Positions 1 through 11,830 of a stretch of 64,000 bases of DNA are shown piece after piece; position 1 is the stretch's first letter, and every line of letters starts with the position of its first letter. Below the pieces are notes generated by a model. That model ran no database searches. It had not been told where the DNA came from and saw only the letters and a list, made by a program, of their open reading frames with translations. The translations under genes were made by a program, and so were the position numbers. Source of the DNA: Proteles cristata cristata. Lineage: Eukaryota > Chordata > Mammalia > Carnivora > Hyaenidae. Where the stretch lies: NCBI GenBank assembly GCA_017311185.1, contig JAESUZ010003495.1, forward strand, positions 62,001 through 126,000. The letters are read 5' to 3'.

Positions 1-254
1 TAGCACACTAACTAACCATGTGGCCTTGCTTGAGTTACTTAGTCTCTGTTCTCTTCCTGTAGGAAAACAAAAGATGGAACCATTCTTCCCTGTCACTCAG
101 AAATGATGATCATGGAGACTCAGGGATCCTTGTCTAAAAATTATTGTCTCCTGAGTCAGACCAAAGACACTTGTCTAAAAACATAGCCTCTGTTCTCTCA
201 GGAGGAGACCATCTCCCCTCTTCCCACTGCTCAGTCTCATGGTCTCCCATTGAT

Positions 255-500
255 TTATTTGAATATAGCTTCTCACGTTATTTAAGTAATACCTGTTTGT
301 TGTAAAATACAGCATTTGAAAAATACAGACAAGCAAAAAGGAGAAATAAAAGTCACATCTCTGAACATGCACACACCTCTGGTTTTCCTCTGGCACACAT
401 TCACACATTAGTCATATGAAATTGGGATCATTCAATACATGCTTTTTAAAATGTATCTTATGCAATTAATATTTTTCTTCCATATGTTTTTGAATTTTAC
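255..500 (-). mobile_element. L1M 3'-UTR fragment, antisense
   Basis: The stretch with 'tgtaaaatacagcatttgaa', 'aaaatacagacaagc' and 'gagaaataaaagtcacatct' resembles the tail of an old mammalian L1M 3' UTR read on the opposite strand. It is heavily diverged and has no coding capacity. It lies directly before a second antisense L1 block. Whether the two are one insertion is unclear. Confidence 0.45.
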
Positions 501-1210
501 TAAATGCTTTATTTTAGAATAGTTCACAGAAAAGTTACAAAAGATAGTACAGAGAGCGTCCGTATACTGCAGACCTATTTCCTCTATTGCGGACACCGAC
601 ATTGCTATGGTACCTTTGTTACAACTACTGAAACGATGTCATCACTATTAACTCAACTCCACACTTTATTTGATTTCACTAATTTTTCCCTGATGTCCTT
701 TTTCTGTACCAGGATTCCATCCAAGATACCACCTTACACTTAGTTATCTTATCTCCTTGTTCTCCTCTTGGCCATGACAGATTCTCAGGTCTTCCTTGTT
801 TTTCATGGCATTGGCATTAAAGGAGTACAGGTCATGTATTTTGTAGAATGGCCCCAAACGCGGATTTGTATGATTTTTTTTTTCATGGTAGAGCCAGGAC
901 TGTGGGTTTGGGGAGCGAGACTGTGGAGGTGAAGTCACATTTTCACCACATCTTGTATCAAGGGTGTATGCTATCAACATGACTGATCACTGATATTGGT
1001 ACCTTTGATCACCTGGTTGAAGTAGTATTTGCTAGGTTTCTTCACTGTAGAGTTACTTTTTCCTTCTTTTCATATCCTTCTCTTTGGAAGCCATTGACTA
1101 AGCACAGATCACTCAAGGGGATGGAGGGAGGAGAAGCTATGCAAATTATTGGGAAGAGATTTGTCTCTTCTTCATGTATTTACTTGTTCGGTCATATATT
1201 TATTTTTTTT

Positions 1211-1425
1211 AACTTTACTTATTTATTTTGAGAGAGAGAGAGAGAGAGAGAGAGAGCGTGCATGAGTGGGGGAGGGACAGAGAACAAGAGAGAGAGAATC
1301 CCAAGAAGGCTCTGCACTGTCAGCACAAAGCCCATTGTGGAGTTTGAATCCACGAACTGTGAGATCATGACCAGAGCCAAAGTCAAGAGCCAGTCACACA
1401 ATAGACTGAGCCACCTAGGCACCCC
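1211..1425 (-). mobile_element. Can-SINE (tRNA-Lys derived), antisense
   Basis: It reads A-tail and GA-rich stretch first, then the tRNA-like head ending 'gccacctaggcacccc'. Flanks 'ttcggtcat' (about 1187) and 'ttcagtcat' (about 1427) look like a worn target-site duplication. It is moderately diverged and sits in the 3' UTR of the antisense L1. It encodes nothing; the open frames across it are SINE translation. Confidence 0.88.
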
Positions 1426-2427
1426 ATTCAGTCATTTCTTTATATCAGTATGGCTTCAAGGCTATTTGTTTTCAACTTGGGGCTATAACTCACCACCACT
1501 TTATTTTATTGTTCACATTGTCACAGTTTTGGCTATTGTGTACTCTTTCAGACTGGCTTCTGTGTCACTTTGACATTCCTCCAAGCTTTGGTTTTTGAGC
1601 ACTTCTTACTTCGTGGCACTAAAAGATGTTTCAGGATCATCTTGTGTATTTTCTGTCTCAGCCCTACAATTAGCCATTTTTCCTGGGATCCTGCATTCTT
1701 TTCATTGGAGAACAGTATCAGAAATCACGATCTGGACAGCAGGTGTGTTCATTGCTACTGTGGAGCCATTGCTTTTAGTCCTTTTCAGCAGATAGACTTA
1801 GGAAGTGTATGCATGCATATTAATCCATGTATGTACACATATCTATAATTATTCCTATACTTATCCATTCATATCCATGTTGAACTAACCGTATGAGTTC
1901 ACATTAACGTTTCCAACTCTAATCCTTTACCACGGTTCATTCTAGCTTTCCTTTCTTGGTTATGTGTTAGCTCCCTTTCCAACCATAAGAAACCTGGCTT
2001 TCACTATCTGCTATCCATTATCTCTTTATTCAGTTCCAGTAAACAGAGAGAGCAGTTTCAGAACTGTTACCTCAAACCCCAGAAGAAACAACTTTACCAA
2101 TTAGGATACAGTGCTTATGTTCAGTTCCCTTTATCTTTTGACTTACAGTTTTTTGTTAAAACACCTTTTTTCAGTTACTTAGGTCAAAACCTTTTTCTCT
2201 TTACCGTCTTCAGTGAGGTTACACCATGTATTGGTAGCATATTCTGTCGTCAGAATCTACATTCTATTCTGAGATCTCCCAGCCACTTAACTTTTAAAAA
2301 TTTGCATATATTAAGATTCACTATTATTGCAAAGTACTCTGGGTTTTGACAGATGTATAGAATCATATATATATACTACCACAGTACCACAGAGATTAGT
2401 TTGATCACCCTAAAAAATTCCCAGTGC

Positions 2428-2610
2428 TGGGAATGACTCAGTCAGTTGCGCATCCAACTTAAGCTAGTCATGATCTCACGGTTCATGAGTTTGAACCCTG
2501 CAATGGGCTCTCTATGGTCAGTGCAGAGCCCGCAGTATCTCCATCTCTCTCGACCCCTCCCATCTCATGCACGCTTACACTTGCTCTCTCAAAAATAAAT
2601 AAACATTAAA
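2428..2610 (+). mobile_element. Can-SINE, old copy
   Basis: The head 'gactcagtcagttgcgcatc' and 'agtcatgatctcacggttca' match the Can-SINE tRNA-like region, followed by a CT-rich part and 'aaaataaataaacatt'. Target-site duplications 'aaaaaattcccagtgct' and 'aaaaaattcccaatgct' flank it. Divergence is high, so this is an early insertion into the surrounding L1. Confidence 0.85.
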
Positions 2611-2897
2611 AAAATTCCCAATGCTTCTCCTCATGCAACACTTTTCTCCTCCCTCCCTTGGCAACCACTGATCTAAAGACATCCCTATAATTCAGGCCTC
2701 TTCTGCAATATCATATGAATTGAATCGTATGGTATGTAGCCTTTATGGTCTTGTTTATTTCACCTATAAAATGCATTTATGATTCACTCATGCTGGTGTG
2801 GGGAATAATAGCTTTATTCTTTTTTATTGCTGGGTAGTATTCCATTATATGGATATCCCACAGTTTGTTCCTCCACTCACCTATTGAAGGAGCTTTG

Positions 2898-3117
2898 GTG
2901 TTTTTTTAAAAAATATTTTTATTTATTTCTAGGAAAGAGAGAGACAGCATGAGCAGGGGAGGGTCAGAGAGAGAGGGAGACACAGACTCTGAAACAGGCT
3001 CCAGGCTCTGAGCTGGCAGTCAGCACAGAGCCCGATGCGGGGCTCGAACCCACGAACCTTGAGATCATGACCTAAGGGAAAGTCGGACACTTAACCGACT
3101 AAGCCACCCATGCGCCC
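2898..3117 (-). mobile_element. Young felid-type Can-SINE, antisense
   Basis: It carries the young-subfamily signature 'ttatttctagg', a GA-rich stretch, 'ggctcgaacccacgaacc' and the terminal 'gcgccc'. A perfect 13 bp target-site duplication, 'tgaaggagctttg', lies at 2885-2897 and 3118-3130. It inserted into L1 ORF2 sequence that itself reads across the gap. Confidence 0.93.
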
Positions 3118-3385
3118 TGAAGGAGCTTTGTTTTTTGACAGTTGTGACTAGAGACACTATAAACATTTGCATGGAAGTTTTGTGTGGACATAAGTTTTCA
3201 GATCAGTTAGGTAAATGCCTAGGAGAGTTACTGTGGACTCATATGGTAAGTCTATGTTTAACTTTATAAGAAACTGCAAACTCTCTTCCAAAGTGGCATA
3301 CTATTTTGTATTTCGACCAGCCATAAATGGGAGTCCCTATTGCTGTACATTTGGTACTGCCAGTTTTTTAGATTTTAGCAATTCT

Positions 3386-3600
3386 TTTTTTTTTTTGAGA
3401 GAGGAGAGTGTATATATGAACTAGGGAGAAGGGCAGGGGGAGGAGAGAGAGAGAGAGACAGAGACAGAGAGAGAGAGAGAGAGAAAGAATCCTAAGCAGG
3501 CTCCATGCTGATATGGAGCCTGATTTGGTGTTGATCTCAATACCCTGGGATCATGAAATCAAGAGTCAGATACTCAACTGACAGAGCCATCCAGGTGCCT
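3386..3600 (-). mobile_element. Can-SINE, antisense
   Basis: T-run, long GA tract, then 'caggctccatgctgatatgg' and the head ending 'gccatccaggtgcct'. Near-perfect 17 bp target-site duplication: 'tagattttagcaattct' at 3369-3385 and 'tagattttagccattct' at 3602-3618. It is of intermediate age and splits the L1 again. Confidence 0.9.
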
Positions 3601-4868
3601 CTAGATTTTAGCCATTCTAACAGAAGTGTAGTGGTATCTCATTGTTATTTGAATTTGCATTTTCCAATAATATTGAGTATCTTTTCATAAGCCATTTGTA
3701 CATCTTCAGCATTATGTCCGCTTAGATCTTTGACCATTTTTCAATTGGATTGCTGTCCTATTGTTGTTTTAAGAGTTCTTTCTAGAATGTGGCTATAAAT
3801 CCTTGCTAGAAATGTCATTTGCATATATTTTCTCCCAGTGTCTTTTCATTGGGCTTGTCTTTTCATTCTCTTAACAGTGGCTTTCATAGAGCAAAAGTTT
3901 TAAATTTTAATAAAGTTCAGTTACCAACTTTTTCTTTGCGAATTGTGTTCTTGCTGTGATAGCTAAAAACAGCCTAGCCCAAGGTCACACAGATTTTCTT
4001 CTATATTTTTCTAGAAGTTTCACATTTAGATCTATAACACACTTGAGTAATGTAGTTGAGTGTTTGTGTAGTATGTAAGTTAGAGGCTGAGGCTCTTTTT
4101 GTTGCATATGAATGGCTAATTGTTCGGGCACTATTTGTAGAAAAACTATCCTTTCTCCACTGAATTGTCTTGGCACCTTTGTGAAACAAGTTGACTATAT
4201 TTATGTGGATCAGTTATTTCTAGGCCCTCTATTCTATTCTATTGGTCTATGTGCCTGTGTTCTTCCTAATTAAATACTGTCTTCATTACTGGCATTAAAG
4301 TGAGTTTTGAAATTGGGTAATGCGAGTCTTCCAATTTTGCTTTATCTTCAAAGTTGTTTTAGCTAATCTGAGTCTTTTGTCTTCCGATATGCGTGTGTAT
4401 CGGCTTTTTGATATCTATAAAAAGGAACTTTCCTAGAATTTTAAATCTATAGATTAAATTAAGGAGAATTGACATCTTAGCAATATGTCTTCCAGCCCTT
4501 GAGATGAAATATCACTCTATTTAGGCAGAACTTCTTTGATTTATTTCATCATTGTTTGAAGATTTTAACATACAGGTCCTGTACATATTTTGATGTATTT
4601 ATACCTCACTTTTTTTTTTTTTTACCACAATTGTATATGCTGCCTATATATTTTATTTTGAAGTTCAATTCTTCCTTGATAGAATCAGACATACAATTCA
4701 CTTTTTTTATGTAGACCTTTTATTCTGCAGCCTTTGTGGAACTCACTAATTCTAGGAGTTATTTTGTAGATTCATTGGGGCTTTCTCTGCAGACATCTGC
4801 AAATAGAGACAATGCTATTTTTTCCAGCTTTTACATCTTTCAATGGAAATGAAATAATTTTTAAAACA

Positions 4869-4960
4869 ACAAGACTTTCTGTCACTCAGTCACTCAGTTA
4901 TTGCCGAGCCAGAACCAGAACTCAGGTTTTATTCCAGTGCCACTTCCTACAATTCTACAG
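4869..4960 (-). repeat. MIR fragment, antisense
   Basis: 'gccgagccagaaccagaact' followed by 'caggttttattccagtgcc' resembles the tRNA-like head of MIR on the minus strand. It is short and diverged. Confidence 0.35.
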
Positions 4961-5544
4961 GTGCTATTAAATGAGCCTGAACAGACAGACTCCAGCCGAG
5001 AGCGAGAATCACACTCTGATGAGTCCTATAGAGACTATAGAGAGTCCTATAAGCATTTGCCTATATCCTAAAGGTAGATCTGCAACACACGGCACATAAG
5101 CGTGTCTAAGTCAGTCTTTTTCCTGAGAGGAACTCCAAATGGCTCTCCCTGGCAGCCACTTTCAGTGTGGCCATCAGCTAGTCCTACCTTCCATGCACCC
5201 TCATTCCCTGGGATCTCTCTCTCATCACCTCTGTCCCACTTCAGGGCCTCTGAGCGGGATGTTCAAGGAAAAGAGGAGGGAGGAGGGGAAGGGTGAAGTA
5301 GGTAAGTGACACAAAAAATGCCATATCAAGGGAAAATGTCTATAACTCTCCCAAGGACAAAGGCAATTAAGAACACGTCCTGAACACGGATAACAGCAGG
5401 GAAGTTAGTTTGAGGCCTCCTGAAAGGGTTGCACTTCTTTGGGTGTTTATAGTCTGGCATATTACTTTAAAAAGTGATTCTCATTACTTTATAGTCACAC
5501 ATCATATTTAATCCTTTATAATGTCAAATAAAAGGGAAATAATA
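4961..5544. other. Unique intergenic sequence
   Basis: No gene or recognised repeat. A small imperfect tandem duplication of 'gagtcctata' occurs at 5021 and 5042. The open frame at 5102-5296 is proline- and serine-rich, short and has no recognisable domain. Confidence 0.5.
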
Positions 5545-5750
5545 ACATCTTACGTTTGTATATTGCTTTACAGCTTACTAAGCACTTTTACAACCATGAT
5601 CTCATTTGATCCTTACAGTAATGTTGTGAACTAGCCAAGGAGGGTTATTATTAATTCCATTTTACAGATGAGGAAACTGGAGTTCAGAGAGATTAAATGA
5701 ATGGTGCTCCAGATCTCATGGCTTGGCAGCAGAGGCCAAGGCTGGAGTCT
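5545..5750 (-). repeat. MIR, antisense
   Basis: 'tcatttgatccttacagtaa', then 'ccattttacagatgaggaaa' and 'agagagattaaatga' is the classic antisense MIR core. It is an ancient mammalian SINE relic with no coding role. Confidence 0.75.
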
Positions 5751-6269
5751 AGAGCTGGGGACTGACTGATGCTCTGCGAGGGGCTATGAGCCCTAGGTGT
5801 GGCCGGCCAAGGGTGGGACATGCTTCTGTCTTATGGATTCAGGATTCGAATCAAGTCTTAAGTTTGGGTGTTAAAAGAGACCTTGAAGGCATGTTGATGA
5901 GGCACACACCATGCAGAAGGCTCAGGAGGTGAAAATTCTCCGTGAAGAGGGAATGGGCTGTGCAGCTTCGAGACAGATAGAACTTTTCTACCATCATTGC
6001 TATAAAAAGGAAGGAGTCAGTGGTAATAAATCAAAAGTCCAAGAGAGCCCCGGCCAGGTCACAGCTAGCCAAATAATCGCATTCTGCTTGTGCCTACTCT
6101 GAAGAAGGAAAAAGAAAGAAAGATGGAGATGAGGGAAAATGACAAAACGGAAAGACATTCCCTAGGACTCAGTCTCCCAAAAACCAAGTGTTTCCAGTCT
6201 CCCTACCAGACATACACAAATAATTTCAGAAGAACTAAACACATACGTACTTCTAGGCTAAGCTATTGG
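5751..6269. other. Unique intergenic sequence
   Basis: Mixed sequence with a lysine-rich open frame at 6090-6272 that arises from an A/G-rich stretch. No repeat family or gene is recognised. Confidence 0.45.
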
Positions 6270-6754
6270 TGAATATTTACATTATTAGACTATAGGCAAT
6301 TTCTAAGCATGACCCCAAGGCAAAAATCACAAAAGGAAAAGATTTATAGATGTGATTATACAAAATTTAAGCCATTTTCTCTCTGAAGTCAAAATATAAG
6401 GAAACGCTATAAACAAAATTATAATTGAAAATGACAAATTAGAAAAATATTTGGAAAATATCTTCATGTCTTTATTTTTTCAAAATATCTAACAAATTAA
6501 TGATAGTAATAATAATAATAAAATGAACTTCCCATTTGAAAAAATGTGGGCTTAGAACATGAATAAGAAACTCAAATCAGAAAAAAATATATATAACCAA
6601 TAAGCATATGATGATATGTTGCACCATTGTTTGTAATCCTACCAATCCACAATAAAATAAATTTATTTTGCTGATGTAGGACAGTGTTATGATAAGTATA
6701 TAAAAGAGGTTACTAAAACTTGCGTTCAGTATTGTTTTATATATATATATAAAG

Positions 6755-6810
<56 letters not shown>

Positions 6811-6960
6811 AATATATATAAGAATAGTGATACTGAGACCTGAGCAGTGGTTACATCTAGGCAGAAGGACCATGGGTTCTTTAAATGTAAAAGATCTTTT
6901 CTCTTTTCTTCTTAATTTTTAAAATAATGAGCATGAATTACTTTTGTAATAAAAAAGAAA
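6270..6960 (+). mobile_element. L1M ORF2-end and 3' UTR relic, sense
   Basis: 'gaccccaaggcaaaaatcac' and 'atttggaaaatatcttcatg' resemble a decayed ORF2 C-terminal coding strand. The 3' end 'cagtggttacatctaggcag' and 'ttacttttgtaataaaaaag' is typical of an L1M 3' UTR with an A-rich tail. An AT microsatellite sits inside it. It has no intact frame. Confidence 0.65.
6737..6830. repeat. (AT)n microsatellite
   Basis: A TA dinucleotide array with one interruption ('aaagaac') near 6751. The longest uninterrupted run is about 50 bp (6758-6808). It has grown within the L1 3' UTR and is probably length-variable. Confidence 0.95.
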
Positions 6961-8164
6961 AAAACCAAATTGGCCATTACACCTGTAAATGGGGACATAA
7001 TTTCCTGTCCTGTCATCGTTTCTTTTAAAAGTTACATTTGACTTAGACCTTTTGGATTTTCAATCCCCATTTCAGGAACACAATCTGCCACGAAACGGGA
7101 AGACTTTGTACACTCCATTTGAATAAATAATTTGAGTTGGCTGGATCCCCACCTGGTGTTCCTGCCCTTTGGGGTAATTCACATTGTTACCTCCTGGCTT
7201 CCTAGGTATAATTACTCTACTGGGAGAAGAGGTACCTAGATGATTATATAAACAAACAGCATAATCATAAATGGTATCTTCTGGAATCTGGGATGTTGCC
7301 TATTTTTCTTTCATAGTAAAATTAAAGTTACATATTTTGTGTACACTGCATTAGAAACTTAGAACTTTTAAAAAGATCCACCACAAGGGTCAGATATAGA
7401 CTCAAATGCAATATTTCTGACCCAAGTTGAGAGCCATTTTTCTTTGATAATCTTGCCCCCGGCATCTCCACGTAAGTCAGCCCCATTAACAAGTACAACC
7501 TGCTACACAAACCATGTTCAATCAGATACAGATAGAGAATGAGAAAAACCCCCACAATCAGCCAAAGGGCACCATCAGAACCCCTCAAAAAAGCAACTTG
7601 ACGAAACTTTATTTTCTGCCTGTGAATATCCCCAAAAGTCAGACTACACTCATTGGAGAAAAGGGATGATCTATTTATTATATTTTAGGAGACTAAAATT
7701 CTGAGAATATCCTGTTTTCCGTGGCCCCTCGTGAAAGGCAGTTTGGCACAGGCACTTCATCTTAGTGAAGGTCAAAGTAGCAGGTAGATTTTACACATCT
7801 GAAGTGTTATGTGTCACAAGACGTCTCCAGAAGATGGTGTCATCAGCATCTATACTGTACATCACGAGCACAGGGCTGAAGTGGGATAATGGCTGGCTGT
7901 ACTCTTATTTAATCACATACATACCATTGTATGTTTGGGCATCTGGTCACTGCCCCTTCTCATGCCAAATCCCCTAACTACCATCACTCCATAGATAGGA
8001 AGGACCCTTTCTAGGTGAAACTGGTTTCTTCTCCATGTCCAGACATTCCACTGGGGCCATGCGCACGTGTGTGTGTGCATGTGGGGGGCTGTGAGGGTCA
8101 TACCTGGAATTCAGACTGAAATGTTCTCTTGAATCTGGCAGAACCTGGTCGGTAACAGTGGAAG
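6961..8164. other. Unique intergenic sequence
   Basis: No recognised repeat or gene. Short frames on both strands (for example 7328-7588 minus) have no domain. A short purine/pyrimidine 'gtgtgtgtgcatgtgggggg' stretch lies near 8069. Confidence 0.5.
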
Positions 8165-8375
8165 ATATTTCATAATAATAATGATGATGCCACCTTACAC
8201 TTTTCATCTTCAAAGCACTTTACAAACAGTAATTAATTCCAGTAATACTCATGAGGTAAGAAAGTAAACACCATTATCCCCATTTTATAGATAGAGAAAC
8301 TGAGGTGAAGTAGCCAAGCAAATGGCCCATGGCCAAAAGGAGCCAGTGTCAGAGCAGGGATCAGGGGGAAGAGGC
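8165..8375 (-). repeat. MIR, antisense
   Basis: 'caaagcactttacaaacagt', 'attatccccattttatagat' and 'agagaaactgaggtgaagta' form the antisense MIR core, followed by the worn head. Confidence 0.7.
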
Positions 8376-10503
8376 TCCTGGTATCTGTTCATCGCCTCCG
8401 GCTGACACCACCCCAGGCCCACATCAGGGACAAGTGGCGCTGGAGCTGAAGGCAGCCGGAGGCCGAAGGAAGGCAGGATCTCCCAGCAGGCGCAGCTCTG
8501 GCCTCGCTGCCCTGGGAAATGAATGCTGCTATTCATCGTGTGGGCAGTTTGTGGGCCTTCACTTCAAGATCCTTGCAAAATAACAACAACAAAAACCCTA
8601 TTGAGTCTCCTTTCTCCTCGGACCACATATTTCCTGAGTTTTTCCTTGAAATCAGGGGATGCATGGTACGTACACGCCCTCAGGAAGCAGGATTATTCAG
8701 CCCACCCTACAATTCTTGGGAGTCTACATTCAGAAATGTGACCACAGGCCAGGCCGCACTGCAGAAACCTTCTCCTACGAGTTCTGGCTGAGCTCCTTCA
8801 CAAGACATTTAAGAGCCGTCTGGCTGGCTTCACACTGGAACACTTACCTGGCTGCCTCCTCGCTGTGGGCCTGGGGGCCCTGAGTTCAAGACGGACACAT
8901 GTCACCCAGCCGGCAATTAGACTGAAACTATAGGCATGCTGACAGAGATGGGTCCGGAGGACATGTGGAAGGTATTGAAGCAAAATGAAATTGACTTATC
9001 AAGGAGGGTCCTAGTCTCAAGGAAGTGAAGGTCACTACCGAAACCATCACACCATGGCAGACCCGAATTTGACCCAGGCCGCCCTCCTGGATGGCAATCA
9101 TATCCGTCCCTCACTGGCCCCAACGACATCTCGGGCAGTGCTCTCCAATTTTTTTTTTTTTACCTGCTAAGAAGTGCCGCTACCTATTTCCTCCCCTGCA
9201 TTTCTCCCCACGCCACTTGAAATTTCCCTCAATAGCCTAAAGGTTGCCTCGACCACCCACTTCACATTTGTGGCAAATCTAGAAGCTGCTGCTTTAAGCA
9301 TCATCTAGAGCATCTTGACTTGGCCCCTAATGAAAGCTAATAGCCTTTGAAGTGCTGAACCACACATAACAAATAGTTATACCATTCAGCTCAGTTCTTC
9401 TACTTTGGCTCCACGTTTTGCCTCCCATGTGACAGCACGTGCCCTACAGGGCTATGGAGAAAGAGGAACTTTCCCCGTACTGCCCTCCCTGAATCTGTGG
9501 GGAGACACACCTAGGGACATTTAGAAGGTCTCTGGGAGAAGTTTTGGCCCGGAGAACTTTGTTCCCACCCTGGAAAGCAGTGGGATGGCCTGCTGTCACC
9601 AACAGGCACAGCCCAGCGGGATGCCTTCGTCTGGGAGCTCCTGTGGCATCCCGCTGGCTGACCTCGGATGACAGCATTTGACCCACCGCGTCGTTCCCTT
9701 CTAACCTGCTGTCGAAACAGGTAGGTTAATATGGTTTGTACATGACCTTCCGAGGGGAGTGAAGTACCTCCAGGCAGCAGACCTGTGGGGGGAAAAAGCA
9801 CCTGAAGTAGGTGCTTCTCATGAGGCCCATCTCATGAGTATGTAGATGACACTAATCAGACAAGACAGCACCAAGATCGGGAGTGGCCTCCCCCTTGCAC
9901 ATGACTGCAAAGATCGAACGATCTTAAAAATAACCAAAAGAGGCTCGACAACATGGTTACCATAATGCCTTAGCCCTTTGGTTCCCGGCAGAAAAAAAAT
10001 CCCCCCATCTGACCGAAGAGTAAACGAAGCCCACAGGAAGAATTCGGTGCCCGCCCTGAATGGAGCCCACATCCCCTTGCACACTGACGTCCCCACCAGC
10101 CCGGTGGCTGGGTGTGTTCCAGATGCAGGCACTACACACAGGTGGGCTCCCTCCACAGTGACGCACTCCAGGTGGACGCTGGAGAGGAGGGCACAGCAGG
10201 GAGGCGTAACTTCTCACCACGTAAGAGAGACAGAGTCCTGCTCACCGCCAGAGTGCCTGCTGCACAACGACAAAGCGGGTCACACCTTGGATTTGGAAGT
10301 TCATAAATAGGTCCAGAATGTTGGTACTTCAGGGGGATGGTGGGTGGGAGTTGAATTTCTGTTTCTTCAACTCTGTAATTAATTTATTCAGCAACAAGGC
10401 TATACTGATGCCAGGAAGAGAAAAAGAACCCCTGGGGATCTGTCTGTGGCTTTTCCTCAGAATGACTGGGTGCTGTCCGGTTGAGGCTGTAGCCTAGATG
10501 TGA
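8376..10503. other. Unique intergenic sequence
   Basis: Moderately GC-rich near 8380-8530, otherwise mixed. A T-run lies at about 9150-9161, and a possible worn MIR head at 9025-9100. Open frames here (up to 112 codons, 9818-10156 minus) overlap others on the opposite strand and show no recognisable domain. I do not call any as a gene. Confidence 0.45.
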
Positions 10504-10518
10504 GTGAACTCAAAACTC

Positions 10519-10519
10519 C

Positions 10520-10560
<41 letters not shown>

Positions 10561-10562
10561 TG
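10519..10562. repeat. (GT)n/(GC)n microsatellite
   Basis: An uninterrupted GT array passes into 'gcgcgcgcacgtg'. Alternating purine-pyrimidine sequence of this kind can adopt Z-DNA. It is the probable seed of the large GT-rich block that follows. Confidence 0.95.
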
Positions 10563-11215
10563 TAGGTACATATGGTATGTCATGAAGAGAAATGCATGTG
10601 ATGTGTGTGGTATGTGTTTATATGTATATGATATGATTGTAGTGTTTTGTGTATATGGTCTGGTATGGTATCTATCTATCTATCTGTGGTGTGTGTGTGA
10701 ATGTGGTAGCATGTGTGTATGTGTGGTACATATGTATGTGGTATGTGTGATGTGAGAGTGTGAAGCAGGGCATGTGTGTGCTACACACAAGTGTGAGGTA
10801 GTGTGTTCTGTATGTGTGTATGTCATATGTGTGCGCTGTAGATATGCATATGAACAATATGTGTGTGTGGTGTGTGAGGTGTGATAATGTGTGGTATAAG
10901 GCTGTGAGGGTTGTATGTATAAGGCTGTGAGTTAATGGTAATGTGCTGTAGTGTGTGTGTTGCAGTTACGCGTGTAAGATGCATGTGTGTAGTATTTATG
11001 TGTGTGAGATACACGTACATGATGAAGGGTGTGAGACTTGCTATGTGCCCTCTGTAGGGTATATAAACTATGTGTATGTGGTGTGTATGGTATTTAAAGT
11101 GTGTGGGGTGTGGGGTTTACATGCATGATGCAAGGCTAGGAGACGCGGTGTGTGGGTGTTATACATGGTATGTATAAGTGACTGTGGTGTATGATATACA
11201 ATATATATGATGTGT
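10563..11215. repeat. GT/TATG-rich degenerate satellite
   Basis: About 650 bp of low-complexity sequence, mostly 'tgtggtatgtg' and 'tatgtgtg' variants with a short 'tatctatctatctg' tract near 10670. Strand asymmetry is strong (G and T on the plus strand). Open frames through it on both strands are translation of the repeat. Confidence 0.85.
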
Positions 11216-11830
11216 GTTACATGTGGTATGCATAAGTGTGTGTGGTATTTATCTATGATACATATGAGTGGGGGGTGTTACATGTGGTATGTATGGGTGT
11301 ATATGGTATGTATATTATATATGATACACATGAGTGTATGTGTGGTATGCTTGGGTGTGTGTGGTGTATTATCTATGATACATATGTGTATAGGTGTGGG
11401 TGTGTTACATGTGGTATGCTTGAGGCTGTGTGGTGTGTGTATTATCTATGATACATATGAGTGTATGTGTGTGTTACATGTGGTATGCTTGGGGCTGTGT
11501 GGTGTGTGTGTTATATATGATACATATGAGTGTGGGTGTGTGACATGTGGTATGCTTGGGTGTGTGTGGTGTGTGTATTATCTATGATACATATGAATGG
11601 GGAGATGTGTTACATGTGGTTTGCATGGGAGTGTGTGGTATGTGTATTATATATGATACACATGAGTGTAGGGTGTGGGTGTGTTACATGTGGTATGCTT
11701 GGATGCATGTGGTGTGTGTGTTATATATGATACATATGAGTGTGGGTGTGTTACATGTGGTATGTATGGATGAGTGGTATGTATGAGCGTGGGGGCTGTT
11801 ACATGGGTACATATGGATGTGTGTGGTGTG
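11216..11830. repeat. GT-rich minisatellite, about nine ~68 bp units
   Basis: Units begin with 'gttacatgtggtatg' or a variant at about 11216, 11277, 11334, 11404, 11473, 11540, 11609, 11683, 11750 and 11798. Spacing is 48-74 bp, most often 67-70. Each unit contains 'tgtgtgg', 'tatgatacatatgagtg' and 'ggtgt'. The middle units are most alike, as expected from unequal exchange or replication slippage. A 126-codon frame across it is repeat translation, not a gene. Confidence 0.92.

Larger units (their letters stand above)
505..4868 (-). mobile_element. Ancient L1M element, antisense: 3' UTR and ORF2 C-terminal part
   Basis: Read on the minus strand this is an old LINE-1. On the plus strand it begins with 3'-UTR-type sequence ('aaaagatagtacagagag', 'tttttctgtaccaggattcc'). 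From about 2.3 kb it passes into the ORF2 C-terminal half ('tattgctgggtagtattcca', 'tctcccagtgtcttttcatt', 'ggagaattgacatcttagca'). Stop codons and frameshifts break every frame, so it is dead. Four Can-SINEs interrupt it at about 1.2, 2.4, 2.9 and 3.4 kb. The 5' half of the L1 is missing, which is usual for L1 insertions. Assignment rests on recognised L1 phrases, not an alignment. Confidence 0.75.

Noticed and set aside
9818..10310. Frames of 87-112 codons on both strands
   Set aside because: They shadow each other and contain no recognisable family.
11216..11830. Possible CRISPR-like array
   Set aside because: Unit length near 68, low-complexity GT spacers, no constant repeat with unique spacers, and the genome is mammalian.
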